Positions 22,314 to 31,245 of a stretch of 64,000 nucleotides of DNA are shown piece after piece (positions within the stretch are counted from its first letter, which is position 1; the number at the start of each line of letters is the position of its first letter). The notes beneath the pieces were generated by a model, which saw only the letters and a list, made by a program, of their open reading frames with translations, searched no databases and had not been told where the DNA came from. The position numbers were made by a program, and so were the translations under genes. Source of the stretch: Vibrio sinus (GTDB lineage: Bacteria; Pseudomonadota; Gammaproteobacteria; Enterobacterales; Vibrionaceae); assembly GCF_023634645.1 (NCBI RefSeq), contig NZ_JAMKMR010000011.1, positions 106,627 through 170,626 on the forward strand, read 5' to 3'.

Positions 22314-22340
22314 CTCTAAAATGGTTTGTAGGGTTTAGTA

Positions 22341-22973
22341 ATGATGCAAGAGAGCATGAACAGGGATATACCGCATAAGGAGCATGGCATCACTCTCGAA
22401 CCTCATGTTTCGCAACAGCTCGCAAAATGGTTAGAGCAAGTGGCACAACATAGAGATAAGCAAGCCTTTACCCAGTTGTTTCAGTTTTTTGCGCCTAAAG
22501 TGAATCGCTTTGGCTTCAGTAAGCTCGGTTCACAAGCATCGGCCAATGAGCTCGTTCAAGAAACACTCACCTCGGTTTGGAAAAAAGCTCACCTGTTCGA
22601 TAGTAGCAAAGGTTCAGCAACAACCTGGGTTTATACCGTGATGCGCAATGCATGCTTCGACATGTTAAGAAAAATGAAAGCGAAACCTGAGCAGAACTTG
22701 GCCGATGATATTTGGCCGTTAGAGAAGCAATTCAACGATACAAATCATGAAGAAAACCCATTTCCTGATCATCTATTGCGTAAGCAGATGCTGCACCATG
22801 TAGATAGCCTGCCTCCAGCACAAAAAACGGTAGTAAAAGGTATGTATTACCAAGAACTTTCTCAAGAGCAACTGGCAAAGCAACTAGGTGTGCCCCTGGG
22901 GACCATAAAGTCGCGGCTTCGACTAGCGTTAGCCAAATTGAAGCAGCAAATGGGAGATCAATACGATGATTAA
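22341..22973 (+). CDS. rpoE: ECF sigma factor RpoE (ChrR-controlled type)
   Basis: A 210-residue group-IV sigma factor. Region 2 runs about 40-110 (FTQLFQFFAPKVNRF ... TWVYTVMRNACFDMLR); region 4 runs about 150-205, with the helix-turn-helix QLAKQLGVPLGTIKSRLRLAL. It pairs with the ChrR anti-sigma, whose start overlaps its end by eight bases. In R. sphaeroides, and in vibrios as far as studied, this pair answers singlet oxygen made by light, with photolyase and cfa-like genes as targets. The operon behind it here has both kinds of target. This is not the envelope-stress RpoE of E. coli. Confidence 0.92.
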   Translation: MMQESMNRDIPHKEHGITLEPHVSQQLAKWLEQVAQHRDKQAFTQLFQFFAPKVNRFGFSKLGSQASANELVQETLTSVWKKAHLFDSSKGSATTWVYTVMRNACFDMLRKMKAKPEQNLADDIWPLEKQFNDTNHEENPFPDHLLRKQMLHHVDSLPPAQKTVVKGMYYQELSQEQLAKQLGVPLGTIKSRLRLALAKLKQQMGDQYDD

Positions 22974-23664
22974 ATATCACCCACAGATTGCTATTTTAAA
23001 ACAATTTGTTGCAGGAGAACTGCCCGTATCGGTATCGCTTATTGTTTCTAGCCATATCGAATTATGCCAACACTGCCAGGCTAAAGTTGCAGCGTTAACA
23101 GAACAATTCGCTAATTCCGTCTTCAATGGTGATGTACAAAATCCAGCCAATATACATCAAGAAATCGATGTCGAACCAGGCCATATAACCGGCGAAGGTT
23201 CATTGGCCATGATAGATGACATCACTGCACTTGAACCGGTACCAGATGAAGAATGCTTACCCAAAACAGTGACCGAAATCGAGATATCAGGGCAGAGGTT
23301 AGCTCTTCCTAGAGCGTTGAAGTCGATCACACTGAAAGAATGGTCTGGCCTTGGCAAACTGTCTCGTGCTCGGTTAGATATCGAAGACGGAGATTTACGA
23401 GCAAGTTTGCTGCATATCGACAAAGGTGGAAGTGTGCCCATTCATACCCATAAAGGATATGAGATAACCTTGCTATTACAAGGTAGCTTTGAAGACGACA
23501 TGGGGCGATATCAAGCTGGTGACTTTATTTGGCTTGATGGTAATCACACTCACAGCCCTATTACACAAGAAGGGTGCGTATGTTTCACTGTCTCTAGCGA
23601 TGCCATACATTTCACTCAAGGTATGAGTCAGCTTCTAAATCCAATAGGCAAGTTCATTTACTAA
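22966..23664 (+). CDS. chrR: ChrR-type zinc anti-sigma factor
   Basis: The N-terminal zinc anti-sigma domain carries the four ligands of the family, His5, His30, Cys34 and Cys37 (SSHIELCQHC). The C-terminal cupin domain has HTHKGYE and NHTHSP, the histidines and Glu expected to bind a second metal, needed for the singlet-oxygen response in R. sphaeroides. The 232-residue protein is cytoplasmic. Its start lies inside the end of rpoE (eight-base overlap), so sigma and anti-sigma are made together. Confidence 0.92.
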   Translation: MIKYHPQIAILKQFVAGELPVSVSLIVSSHIELCQHCQAKVAALTEQFANSVFNGDVQNPANIHQEIDVEPGHITGEGSLAMIDDITALEPVPDEECLPKTVTEIEISGQRLALPRALKSITLKEWSGLGKLSRARLDIEDGDLRASLLHIDKGGSVPIHTHKGYEITLLLQGSFEDDMGRYQAGDFIWLDGNHTHSPITQEGCVCFTVSSDAIHFTQGMSQLLNPIGKFIY

Positions 23665-23698
23665 AATCGGCATTTCAAACATATCAGGAAGGCTGAAT

Positions 23699-24646
23699 AT
23701 GAAGAAGAAGCTCAAAATAGGCATCAGCGCTTGTGTCATTGGACAAAAAGTAAGGTTCGATAAAGGGCACAAAAAACTCCACTTTTGTAGCGATGAGTTA
23801 TCTGAGTTCGCCGAGTTCAAACCGGTCTGCCCAGAGGTAGGCATTGGGTTACCGATCCCTAGACCAACGATCCGCCAAATATCTCAAGGGGATGTTATAA
23901 AGGTTGCTAGGTCGGATGGTCATGGGGATGTGACGGAAGCGTTAACCCAGTTTGGGCAGGACTTTGCTGTCAATCAATGTGATGGTTTGGCTGGATTTGT
24001 CGTGTGTGCTAAGAGCCCTAGCTGTGGTATGGAACGGGTGAAAGTGTACCATCACCATGGGAAGGGCTCTGAATCTAACGGGGTAGGACTTTTTACACAA
24101 CAGCTGATGAAATATAACCCTCTGCTTCCTATCGAAGAAAACGGTCGACTAAATGACCCTATCATTCGTGAAAACTTTATTACTCGTGTCTTTACCTTTC
24201 AAAAATGGTTGGATCTAAATTCAACAGAGCTAACTAAACATGGTTTAATCACATTCCACACCGCTCAGAAATACTTGGTTATGAGCCATCACATTGAAAG
24301 CTATAAAACTCTGGGAAAACTAATTGCACGCTCAGATCTTGATTTAGAAGATCAAGCTCGTCAATACATCACCGGACTTATGATGGCACTAAAACATCAT
24401 GCGTCACGTAAAACCCACACTAATACTCTGCAGCACCTTCAAGGCTACTTTAAGAAGAAAATAAGCACTGAGAAACGGCAAGAACTCGCGCAGGAAATCC
24501 TATCTTTTCGAAATGGGCTCACTCCACTTCTTGTGCCACTTGCATTAATCAATCACCACTTACGTGAGCACCCTAATGAATACCTTTCGGCTCAGACCTA
24601 TTTAAATCCACACCCTAAGGCGCTTCGTTTGAGGTATGGCTATTGA
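23699..24646 (+). CDS. DUF523 and DUF1722 fusion protein (YbgA-like)
   Basis: The N-terminal DUF523 domain (about 1-150) starts KIGISACVIGQKVRFDKGHK and has Cys-containing motifs (FVVCAKSPSCGME) suited to a metal or Fe-S site. The C-terminal DUF1722 domain (about 190-310, HTAQKYLVMSHHIESYKTLG) is helical. This architecture commonly sits beside photolyase genes in gammaproteobacteria; its biochemical role is unknown to me. 315 residues. Its stop overlaps the TTG start of the photolyase remnant by three bases. Confidence 0.88.
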   Translation: MKKKLKIGISACVIGQKVRFDKGHKKLHFCSDELSEFAEFKPVCPEVGIGLPIPRPTIRQISQGDVIKVARSDGHGDVTEALTQFGQDFAVNQCDGLAGFVVCAKSPSCGMERVKVYHHHGKGSESNGVGLFTQQLMKYNPLLPIEENGRLNDPIIRENFITRVFTFQKWLDLNSTELTKHGLITFHTAQKYLVMSHHIESYKTLGKLIARSDLDLEDQARQYITGLMMALKHHASRKTHTNTLQHLQGYFKKKISTEKRQELAQEILSFRNGLTPLLVPLALINHHLREHPNEYLSAQTYLNPHPKALRLRYGY

Positions 24647-25221
24647 GTGGTTTACTTTGGTTCCGAAAAGATCTGCGAATTGATGATAACCCGGCACTAT
24701 GCGAAGCGGCTAGCTGCGGTGTAAACCAAGCTCTTTTTATCTCTACCCCAAAACAGTGGGAGAGGCACGATATTGCACCGATACAAGCTGACTTTATCGA
24801 ACGTCACTTAAACCAGCTTAGAGACCAACTTCAGAGATATGGCATTCAGCTTACCCACTTAAGCGCGAGTACCTATGACGATCAGGTCACCGTTTTAGCT
24901 CGCTACTGCCAATCACATGGCATAGATACCGTTTATGCCAACAAAGAACTCGAGCTAGATGAAAATCAAAGAGATGAGCAAATATTCAACCACAATTTGC
25001 ATTTAGTTTCTTTCGCTAGTGAAACCATTACTCAAAGCGAAAAATATGATCCCAACGGAAACTTCATACGTAAGTATTTAACAGAGCTGGAGGGTGTTCC
25101 TAGCAAACATATTCACTTTCCGCATGACTATTTGGCAGAGGTGGGGCAAGCAGAGGCGTATTGGCCCCCGATAGTAGAACACAAACAAGCTCGATTGAGA
25201 GCACTAGACTTCTATAAATAG
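24643..25221 (+). pseudogene. phrB: deoxyribodipyrimidine photolyase with internal in-frame deletion
   Basis: The frame codes for 192 residues; class I photolyases have about 470. Residues 1-128 match the N-terminal alpha/beta antenna domain (LLWFRKDLRIDDNPAL). From about residue 130 the sequence jumps to the extreme C-terminus of photolyase (EKYDPNGNFIRKYLTELEG ... PPIVEHKQARLRAL). About 270-280 residues are missing, including all of the FAD-binding and DNA-lesion-binding core. The junction is near base 25025-25040 and keeps the frame. Start is TTG, coupled to the upstream stop (TTGA). As it stands it cannot repair dimers; it could be a recent deletion allele, a repurposed short protein, or an assembly error. 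Translation into the next gene is preserved. Confidence 0.85.
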
Positions 25222-25234
25222 TATGGAGGAGAAT

Positions 25235-25669
25235 ATGGGAAGTTCGTCGTGGCTACAAAATTTTATACGCGTTTACAGTGAATTAGGCACAGATAATCTT
25301 GGCTCACTAATTGAGGTTTATCATCCTAACGTTCAATTTATTGACCCGATGCATCAACTCAACGGGCGTGATGCGCTTGTTAGTTATTTTGATCAACTCT
25401 ACAGTAAAATCCTCAGCTGCCACTTTGTGATTGAGCATGTCATTGAATCCAACAACGAGGCGGCGGTGTACTGGACGATGACCTTTCGCCATTTCCAATT
25501 AAACAAGAAAGCCCCCATCACGATCCAAGGGCACTCACATCTAAAAGCATCAGAAGAGCAAGTTATCTATCATCGTGATTACCTCGACGTTGGCGCTATG
25601 CTGTATGAACATGTCCCGTTGTTAGGCAAGCTGATACGTAGCATCAAACATAGAGTGAGTCGAGCATGA
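25235..25669 (+). CDS. NTF2-like (SnoaL-type) protein
   Basis: A 144-residue protein of the nuclear-transport-factor-2 fold (FIRVYSELGTDNLGSLIEVYHPNVQFIDPMH ... VYWTMTFRHF). The ATG at 25235 is chosen because GGAGGAG lies just upstream; the ATG at 25223 overlaps that site. Such domains act as small isomerases, hydrolases or ligand binders. In this conserved Vibrio operon it precedes the SDR, FAD-oxidoreductase, DUF1365 and cfa genes, so a step in lipid modification or a protective role is possible, but its substrate is unknown. It overlaps the SDR gene by four bases. Confidence 0.8.
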   Translation: MGSSSWLQNFIRVYSELGTDNLGSLIEVYHPNVQFIDPMHQLNGRDALVSYFDQLYSKILSCHFVIEHVIESNNEAAVYWTMTFRHFQLNKKAPITIQGHSHLKASEEQVIYHRDYLDVGAMLYEHVPLLGKLIRSIKHRVSRA

Positions 25670-26376
25670 GAGTTCTTATTACAGGGGCTACATCGGGAAT
25701 AGGTGAAAGACTGGCATTGCGATACGCCAAACAAGGATATTCAGTGATTGCATGTGGACGAAACCAAAATAAGTTAGATAGCCTTTGCAATCGATTCCCC
25801 GCTATCGAAACACTCAGTTTCGATTTGACGCATTATGGCGAGTATCCGAGCCTTGAAACAGAGATCGACTTACTGATCCTCAATGCTGGAGACTGCGAGT
25901 ATATAGACGATGCCCTTCATTTTGATGCAAAAAAATTTGAGCGTATTATCAACATCAACCTTATCGCCATTGGCTATGCACTAGAAAAATGGCTACATCG
26001 TATAAAACGTGGAGGGCGCGTAGTACTGGTCAGTTCAAGCGCGGGGTTGCTTCCACTACCAAGAGCAGAAGCTTACGGGGCATCAAAAGCTGCACTGACT
26101 TATCTGGCACAAACGCTTTCTATTCAACTTAAACCGCATGGCTTGTGCGTCAGTGTCGTGCTTCCAGGTTTTGTAGATACACCATTGACTAAGAAAAACA
26201 CCTTTGACATGCCAATGTTAATCTCTACTGAAGAAGCGGCAAGTGAAATCATCCACGGTATAGAGAAGGGTAAATTCGAAATCAGCTTTCCTCGGCGTTT
26301 TATCTTCATCATGAAAGTTCTCAAATTATTGCCTTTATCCGCATGGCAGAAACTTGCAACAAGGATGACTTTATAA
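25666..26376 (+). CDS. short-chain dehydrogenase/reductase
   Basis: A classical SDR of 236 residues. The cofactor loop is TGATSGIGE (residues 6-14), the structural NAG is in LILNAGDCEY, the catalytic Ser is in VLVSSSAG, and the YxxxK is YGASK. A C-terminal hydrophobic stretch (FIFIMKVLKLLPL) may touch the membrane. It shares ATGA with the gene before and TAATG with the gene after, so it is tightly coupled in the operon. The substrate is unknown; the context suggests a fatty-acyl or lipid derivative (inference). Confidence 0.88.
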   Translation: MRVLITGATSGIGERLALRYAKQGYSVIACGRNQNKLDSLCNRFPAIETLSFDLTHYGEYPSLETEIDLLILNAGDCEYIDDALHFDAKKFERIININLIAIGYALEKWLHRIKRGGRVVLVSSSAGLLPLPRAEAYGASKAALTYLAQTLSIQLKPHGLCVSVVLPGFVDTPLTKKNTFDMPMLISTEEAASEIIHGIEKGKFEISFPRRFIFIMKVLKLLPLSAWQKLATRMTL

Positions 26377-27629
26377 TGAAAAAAATTGCCATCATCGGTT
26401 CGGGAATATCAGGCCTCACCTGTGCACATTTGTTAGATAAGCACCATGATGTAACAGTATTCGAGAAAAATGACTATGTAGGAGGGCACACCGCCACCGT
26501 GGATGTTAAGCTGGACGGTACTCATTACGCAATAGATACCGGGTTCATCGTCTTCAATGATCGGACTTACCCGTATTTTAATAAGTTGCTAGAGACACTT
26601 GGCATAAAGCGTAAAGAGACGGAAATGAGTTTTAGTGTCCACAATACTCTCACTGAATTTGAATACAATGGGCACGGGTTAAACTCACTATTTGCCCAAC
26701 GGAGTAACCTTTTTCGCCCTAAATTTTGGCGTTTGATTGTCGACATTTTAAGGTTCAATAAACTGTGTAAATCCTTATATCAAAAAGGCGATATACCCCC
26801 CAGTTTGACTCTGGGGAATTTCCTAACACGAAATCGATTCAGTGACTTCTTTAGCCAGCACTATATTTTACCTATGGGAGCGGCCATTTGGTCTACCAGT
26901 TTAAAAGAAATGGAGAAATTTGAACTGCAGTTTTTCATTCAATTTTTCTACAATCATGGTCTTCTTAATATTAGTGACCGCCCTCAGTGGTACGTCGTGC
27001 CAGGAGGCTCGCGAGAATACGTCAAAATCATTCTTGAACGCTTAAGCAAACCCGTAGCAACTAACACCACCATAAAATGTATTTCGCGCATATCAAATGG
27101 GATTTCCATTGAGATAGCCAACGGTGACACTCAGTATTTCGACGATGTTATCTTCGCTTGCCATTCCGACCAAGCCTTAGCACTGCTTGCCGATCCAAGC
27201 GAAGATGAAAAGCGCATTTTAGGCTCGATCCCTTATAGCCGTAACGAGGTCATTCTTCACACGGATACTTCGTTACTGCCCGATAGGAAGCTGGCTTGGG
27301 CAAGTTGGAATTATATGCTTGATGGTCAGCAAGAATGCCCGGCTTGCGTGACTTACTACATGAATTTGTTACAAGGAATAAAAAGCGATCACATTTTCTG
27401 CGTGACACTCAATCAGGCGAACAAAGTGGACCCAAGCAAGATACTAAAAAGCTTTGTCTATCATCACCCTGTTCTGAACTCTTCCAGCGTCGAGGCACAA
27501 AAGCAACGAAGCATGATTAACGGTCACCAGCGCAGCTACTTTGTCGGCGCATATTGGTACAACGGGTTCCATGAAGACGGTGTGCGCAGTGCTTTGGATG
27601 TCACTAAGCAATTTGGAGCATCGTTATGA
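26376..27629 (+). CDS. FAD-dependent amine-oxidase-like protein (COG2907 type)
   Basis: A 417-residue flavoprotein with the N-terminal dinucleotide-binding motif IGSGISGLTCAHLL (residues 5-18) and VFEKNDYVGGHTATV. It belongs to the NAD/FAD-binding family that regularly occurs with DUF1365 and a cyclopropane-fatty-acid-synthase-like enzyme. This triad is present here in order. Start at 26376 overlaps the SDR stop (TAATG); the 11 codons upstream belong to the SDR gene. It likely oxidises or desaturates an acyl chain on phospholipid before or after methylation (inference). Confidence 0.85.
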   Translation: MKKIAIIGSGISGLTCAHLLDKHHDVTVFEKNDYVGGHTATVDVKLDGTHYAIDTGFIVFNDRTYPYFNKLLETLGIKRKETEMSFSVHNTLTEFEYNGHGLNSLFAQRSNLFRPKFWRLIVDILRFNKLCKSLYQKGDIPPSLTLGNFLTRNRFSDFFSQHYILPMGAAIWSTSLKEMEKFELQFFIQFFYNHGLLNISDRPQWYVVPGGSREYVKIILERLSKPVATNTTIKCISRISNGISIEIANGDTQYFDDVIFACHSDQALALLADPSEDEKRILGSIPYSRNEVILHTDTSLLPDRKLAWASWNYMLDGQQECPACVTYYMNLLQGIKSDHIFCVTLNQANKVDPSKILKSFVYHHPVLNSSSVEAQKQRSMINGHQRSYFVGAYWYNGFHEDGVRSALDVTKQFGASL

Positions 27630-28381
27630 GCCTCAAAAGTGGTATTTACTGGGGAAGTGTTCGGCATCGCCGATTTGGTACGATCTCACATCAATTTAGT
27701 TACCAGCTGTACATGATGGGAATAGACGTCGACGAACTTTCCCAACTGTGTGGTAAAAGCGTGGTTTTTGGAACGCAATGGTATAACCCGGTTCGTTTCT
27801 TGGAAAAAGATTACGTGCGAGGTGAACCAGGAGGGCTCAAACAGCGTATAGACAGGAAAGTTCGTCAGCTAGGTGGGAGTTGGGACTCAGCCAATAGAGT
27901 GATTATGCTCGTACAGTGTCGCTGTTTTGGTATTTATTTTAGTCCCATCAACTGCTATTTCTGTTATGACGTCGATGGCCAGTGCCACTACATGTTAGCT
28001 GAGGTCAGCAACACGCCTTGGCGGGAGCGACACTATTATTTGGTTGACTTACTGGGAGAATTACGGAGTCAGAAGGCGTTTCATGTGTCTCCATTCATGG
28101 ACTTAAACATGGATTACCTGTGGCGGATTCGACCTCCTAGGAAAAGCACTTTGGTGCACATCGAGAATCACACCAGCTGCAAGGTTTTTGATGCAACGTT
28201 AGCACTAGTGAAATGGGAGTTTAGCGCACCTAAGCTTGTTAAAACGTTATCTCTCATTCCTTTAATGACGATAAAAGTTGTCGCTGGGATTTATTGGCAG
28301 GCTTTGCAGTTGTTTTTGAAAAAGGTGCCGTTTGTTGCGCACCCGAATACTAAGGCTAAGAAGGTCACGCAAAAACTGTGA
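27626..28381 (+). CDS. DUF1365 protein
   Basis: A 251-residue member of DUF1365 (YWGSVRHRRFGTISHQFSYQLYMMGIDVDEL at the start; FGIYFSPINCYFCYD and VSNTPWRERHYY in the middle). The family occurs almost always between COG2907-type flavoproteins and Cfa-type methyltransferases. The reaction is unknown. It has hydrophobic residues near the C-terminus that could attach to the membrane. It overlaps the previous gene by four bases. Confidence 0.87.
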   Translation: MSLKSGIYWGSVRHRRFGTISHQFSYQLYMMGIDVDELSQLCGKSVVFGTQWYNPVRFLEKDYVRGEPGGLKQRIDRKVRQLGGSWDSANRVIMLVQCRCFGIYFSPINCYFCYDVDGQCHYMLAEVSNTPWRERHYYLVDLLGELRSQKAFHVSPFMDLNMDYLWRIRPPRKSTLVHIENHTSCKVFDATLALVKWEFSAPKLVKTLSLIPLMTIKVVAGIYWQALQLFLKKVPFVAHPNTKAKKVTQKL

Positions 28382-28395
28382 ATCACCGTAAATAA

Positions 28396-29730
28396 ATGGG
28401 AAAAGTCACCAATATAAAATGCGAATTAAAGAAGAATAGCGAGATTTATATGGAACATATTGCCAAAAACTTACCAACACTCACTTCGAGGCTCGGAATT
28501 GGCGTGGACAAAAATACCGGAAAATATCGCCAGCTCATTTTCGGTGTATTGGAACGGCTTGAGTCTGCTTGTATTGAAATCACAGAAGGCGATGAACGCT
28601 GTGTGCTTGGCAATCGAAGCTCTGATATTGTCGGTCAAATAGTGGTGCATGACCCTAGCTTTTATCGCGAAACCGTATGCAAAGGCAGCATCGGCGCAGC
28701 CGAAGCTTTTATTGATGGAAAATGGACCAGTCCCAACCTAACAATAGTTGTGCAAATTATGGCGAGAAATCAAACACAACTTGATTCCATCGACAATAAT
28801 ATTCGCTGGCTCCACGCGGTAAAAAACTGGTTTTTAAGAAAGAAAAATGCCAATAGCGAAGCAGGTTCAAAACGCAATATTTTGGCACACTATGATTTAG
28901 GCAATGATCTGTATAGCCGTTTTCTAGACAGCTCGATGCAATATTCCTCCGCCATTTATAGTGAACAAGCCAGCGAACTCTCACAGGCTCAACAAAATAA
29001 GATGCGCACAATTTGCGAAAGCCTAGAGCTCTCTTCAGAGGATAAGGTGATAGAAATTGGAACAGGCTGGGGAGGGTTAGCCATTTACATGGCTCAACAT
29101 TATGGCTGCCATGTTACCACTACTACTATTTCTGATGCGCAGTTTGAATACGCACAAAATAAAATCACTGCACTGGGGCTAAGCGAACGCATTACTTTGC
29201 TAAAACAAGACTACCGACAACTACAGGGTTGCTACGACAAACTGGTTTCGATTGAAATGATTGAGGCCGTCGGTCATGAGTATTTACCAAATTTTTTTGA
29301 TACATGCTCAAACTTGCTCAAGGATGATGGAAAAATGCTTTTACAGTCGATCACCATTGCAGATAGCCGCTATGACACATACCGAAAAGGGGTCGATTTC
29401 ATCCAGAAATATATTTTCCCCGGCGGTTGCTTGCCTTCTATCGCGGTGCTTAGTAAAGCCATTGCGGCCAATACGGACATGGTGATTCATCACATCAGTG
29501 ATATTGGGTTGCACTACGCTCGGACTCTCCATGACTGGAGAACATTATTTGAAAAACAATGGAAAGAAATCAACCTCTACGGTTATGACGAACAATTCAA
29601 ACGTTTATGGTTGTTCTACTTTTGTTACTGTGAAGGGGCGTTTCTAGAGCGCGTAATAAGTACTCACCATATTGTTGCACGCAAACCTCGCTATCGAGGT
29701 AAATATGATGAAACCGTTTTGGTTTACTAA
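28396..29730 (+). CDS. cfa: cyclopropane-fatty-acyl-phospholipid synthase family protein
   Basis: This is a SAM-dependent methyltransferase acting on unsaturated acyl chains of membrane phospholipids. The SAM motif is VIEIGTGWGGLAIYMAQ (about 216-232), followed by VSIEMIEAVGHEYLPNFF and VDFIQKYIFPGGCLPS with the active-site Glu, His, Tyr and Cys of the family. The frame begins at ATG 28396 (444 residues); the ATG at 28450 (MEHIAKNLP, 426 residues) is an alternative and no clear ribosome site decides. Its regulation by RpoE/ChrR is inferred from the operon. Instead of cyclopropane, the product could be a methylated or furan-type acyl chain, as for related photostress enzymes. Confidence 0.88.
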   Translation: MGKVTNIKCELKKNSEIYMEHIAKNLPTLTSRLGIGVDKNTGKYRQLIFGVLERLESACIEITEGDERCVLGNRSSDIVGQIVVHDPSFYRETVCKGSIGAAEAFIDGKWTSPNLTIVVQIMARNQTQLDSIDNNIRWLHAVKNWFLRKKNANSEAGSKRNILAHYDLGNDLYSRFLDSSMQYSSAIYSEQASELSQAQQNKMRTICESLELSSEDKVIEIGTGWGGLAIYMAQHYGCHVTTTTISDAQFEYAQNKITALGLSERITLLKQDYRQLQGCYDKLVSIEMIEAVGHEYLPNFFDTCSNLLKDDGKMLLQSITIADSRYDTYRKGVDFIQKYIFPGGCLPSIAVLSKAIAANTDMVIHHISDIGLHYARTLHDWRTLFEKQWKEINLYGYDEQFKRLWLFYFCYCEGAFLERVISTHHIVARKPRYRGKYDETVLVY

Positions 29731-30235
29731 CTTCCTGCTATTTCAGGCAAGCTGGTTTAGTGCCGCCTTCTATACCCAACATGCTGCTTGGTTGATTAGT
29801 GGGTTCCTTCTGGTTCACTTTTTGTTGTCGCAAAATAAGTGGGCAGATTTGAAGCTGTTCCCACTCGCATTATTCGGCGCCTGTCTCGATAAACTCCATT
29901 TGTTCATTGGCACCTTTTCGAACTCGGTTCCTTTTACCCCTATCGACACTTTTTTCCCACTATGGCTGATCCTTCTCTGGCTTATGTTCGTAGTAACTTT
30001 AAACCACAGTTTAAGCTGGTTGATCAACAAATCACTGCCTATTGTAATTGGCTTCGGTGCCTGCGGTGGAACCTTAAGCTATTGGGCAGGCATTCAAGCT
30101 GGAGCACTAAGCTACAGTTGGCCAATAACGCTGTTGATCCCTACCTTAATACTGTCTTGGGGAATCCTTTTTCCTTTGCTGGTTTTCGGGGTTCGTTACT
30201 TAAGCCCAATTTCGGATTTGAAATTGCTGAGGTGA
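29705..30235 (+). CDS. DUF2878 membrane protein
   Basis: A 176-residue integral membrane protein with about five hydrophobic segments (FWFTNFLLFQASWFSAAFY; WLISGFLLVHFLLS; FPLWLILLWLMFVVTLNHSL; and two more). It matches the DUF2878 pattern found in this same Vibrio operon. Start at 29705 (two adjacent ATGs) follows GAGG; it overlaps the end of cfa by 26 bases. No catalytic motif is recognised; a role in lipid transfer or as an anchor is speculation. Confidence 0.8.
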   Translation: MMKPFWFTNFLLFQASWFSAAFYTQHAAWLISGFLLVHFLLSQNKWADLKLFPLALFGACLDKLHLFIGTFSNSVPFTPIDTFFPLWLILLWLMFVVTLNHSLSWLINKSLPIVIGFGACGGTLSYWAGIQAGALSYSWPITLLIPTLILSWGILFPLLVFGVRYLSPISDLKLLR

Positions 30236-30238
30236 AGC

Positions 30239-30724
30239 ATGTATAAGTGGCTAACATTAATGCTTATAAGTACTAACATTATGGCGTCTCCTATCACCGA
30301 CTTAAACAAGGTGGGCGAAGGTGAGATGCATTATTTGTTTTGGACAATCTACGCCGCAGAGTTTTATCGTTCTGAGCATTCAGCCCCTGAGGTCCGGCAA
30401 GCTTTACGCATTACTTACTATAAGTCGATATCACAACAAAATTTGATTGAAGCAACCCTAGACCAATGGCAGCACTTGGGGTACCAACCAGAAGAAATGG
30501 TGCGGTGGAGTGTATCTTTAGTCAAAATCTGGCCAAGCGTTAAACCAGGAGATAAACTCACTTTTGTCTCGAACAATCATGGAGAGGGGCAGTTTTTCTT
30601 TGATGGTAAACCCATTGGGTCAATCCAAGATCCAACATTTGCAGACGCATTTCTAGACATCTGGCTTTCAGAACGCACTACCGAGCCAAAACTTAGGAAG
30701 CAGTTATTAGGCTTGAGCCAATGA
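30239..30724 (+). CDS. chalcone-isomerase-like exported protein
   Basis: 161 residues. An N-terminal signal peptide (about 1-16, LTLMLISTNIMAS) is followed by a chalcone-isomerase-like fold (EGEMHYLFWTIYAAEFYRSE; VKPGDKLTFVSNNHGEGQFFFDG; FADAFLDIWLSE). Bacterial members with this fold are thought to bind fatty acids. Probably periplasmic. It overlaps the next lipoprotein gene by four bases. Its place behind cfa fits handling of modified lipids (inference). Confidence 0.8.
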   Translation: MYKWLTLMLISTNIMASPITDLNKVGEGEMHYLFWTIYAAEFYRSEHSAPEVRQALRITYYKSISQQNLIEATLDQWQHLGYQPEEMVRWSVSLVKIWPSVKPGDKLTFVSNNHGEGQFFFDGKPIGSIQDPTFADAFLDIWLSERTTEPKLRKQLLGLSQ

Positions 30725-31245
30725 GAGTATGGCTCACAACTTCATTGGTATTTCTGCTTACTGCCTGCGGTTCAGCCAACCTAGAACAGCATCAAGATAC
30801 TCTCCCCGAACTTTGTCTAGAGCGTTTCTTTGATGGGAAACTGAAAGCTTATGGCATCGTACTGGATCGATCAGGCAACCTGTTGCGTCGATTTGAAGCA
30901 GACCTTATTGGCCAGTGGCAAGGTAAGCAAGGCGTGTTAAAAGAATGGTTCGAGTTTGATGATGGTGAGAAAACTACCCGTATTTGGCACCTCTCTCAAA
31001 TAACGGACAACCAATTTGAAGGGAGGGCAGAAGACGTTATTGGTGTCGCTGAAGGTAAAAGCACAGGATCCACATTATATTGGAAATATCAGCTGCAAGT
31101 ACCAGTTGAAGGAAAAATTTACCACATCACCTTAGATGATTGGATGTTCCTAATCGATGAAAAGCGGCTGTTCAACAAAACAGAGATGACCAAATTTGGC
31201 TTCAAAGTCGGTGAAATTATTCTGTATATAGAAAAAGTGAACTAA
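30721..31245 (+). CDS. DUF3833 lipoprotein
   Basis: 174 residues with a lipoprotein signal: hydrophobic stretch, then LTAC with the acylated Cys at residue 16; Gly-Ser follow, so sorting to the outer membrane is likely. The mature part matches DUF3833 (FFDGKLKAYGIVLDRSGNLLRRF; LYWKYQLQVPVEGKIYHITLDDWM), a lipocalin-like beta-rich family. It is the last gene of the rpoE operon. Ligand unknown; a lipid-binding role is inferred. Confidence 0.83.
   Translation: MRVWLTTSLVFLLTACGSANLEQHQDTLPELCLERFFDGKLKAYGIVLDRSGNLLRRFEADLIGQWQGKQGVLKEWFEFDDGEKTTRIWHLSQITDNQFEGRAEDVIGVAEGKSTGSTLYWKYQLQVPVEGKIYHITLDDWMFLIDEKRLFNKTEMTKFGFKVGEIILYIEKVN

Noticed and set aside
22341..22973. Envelope-stress RpoE (RseA/RseB type)
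   Set aside because: The partner gene is a ChrR zinc anti-sigma with a cupin domain, and no rseABC genes follow.
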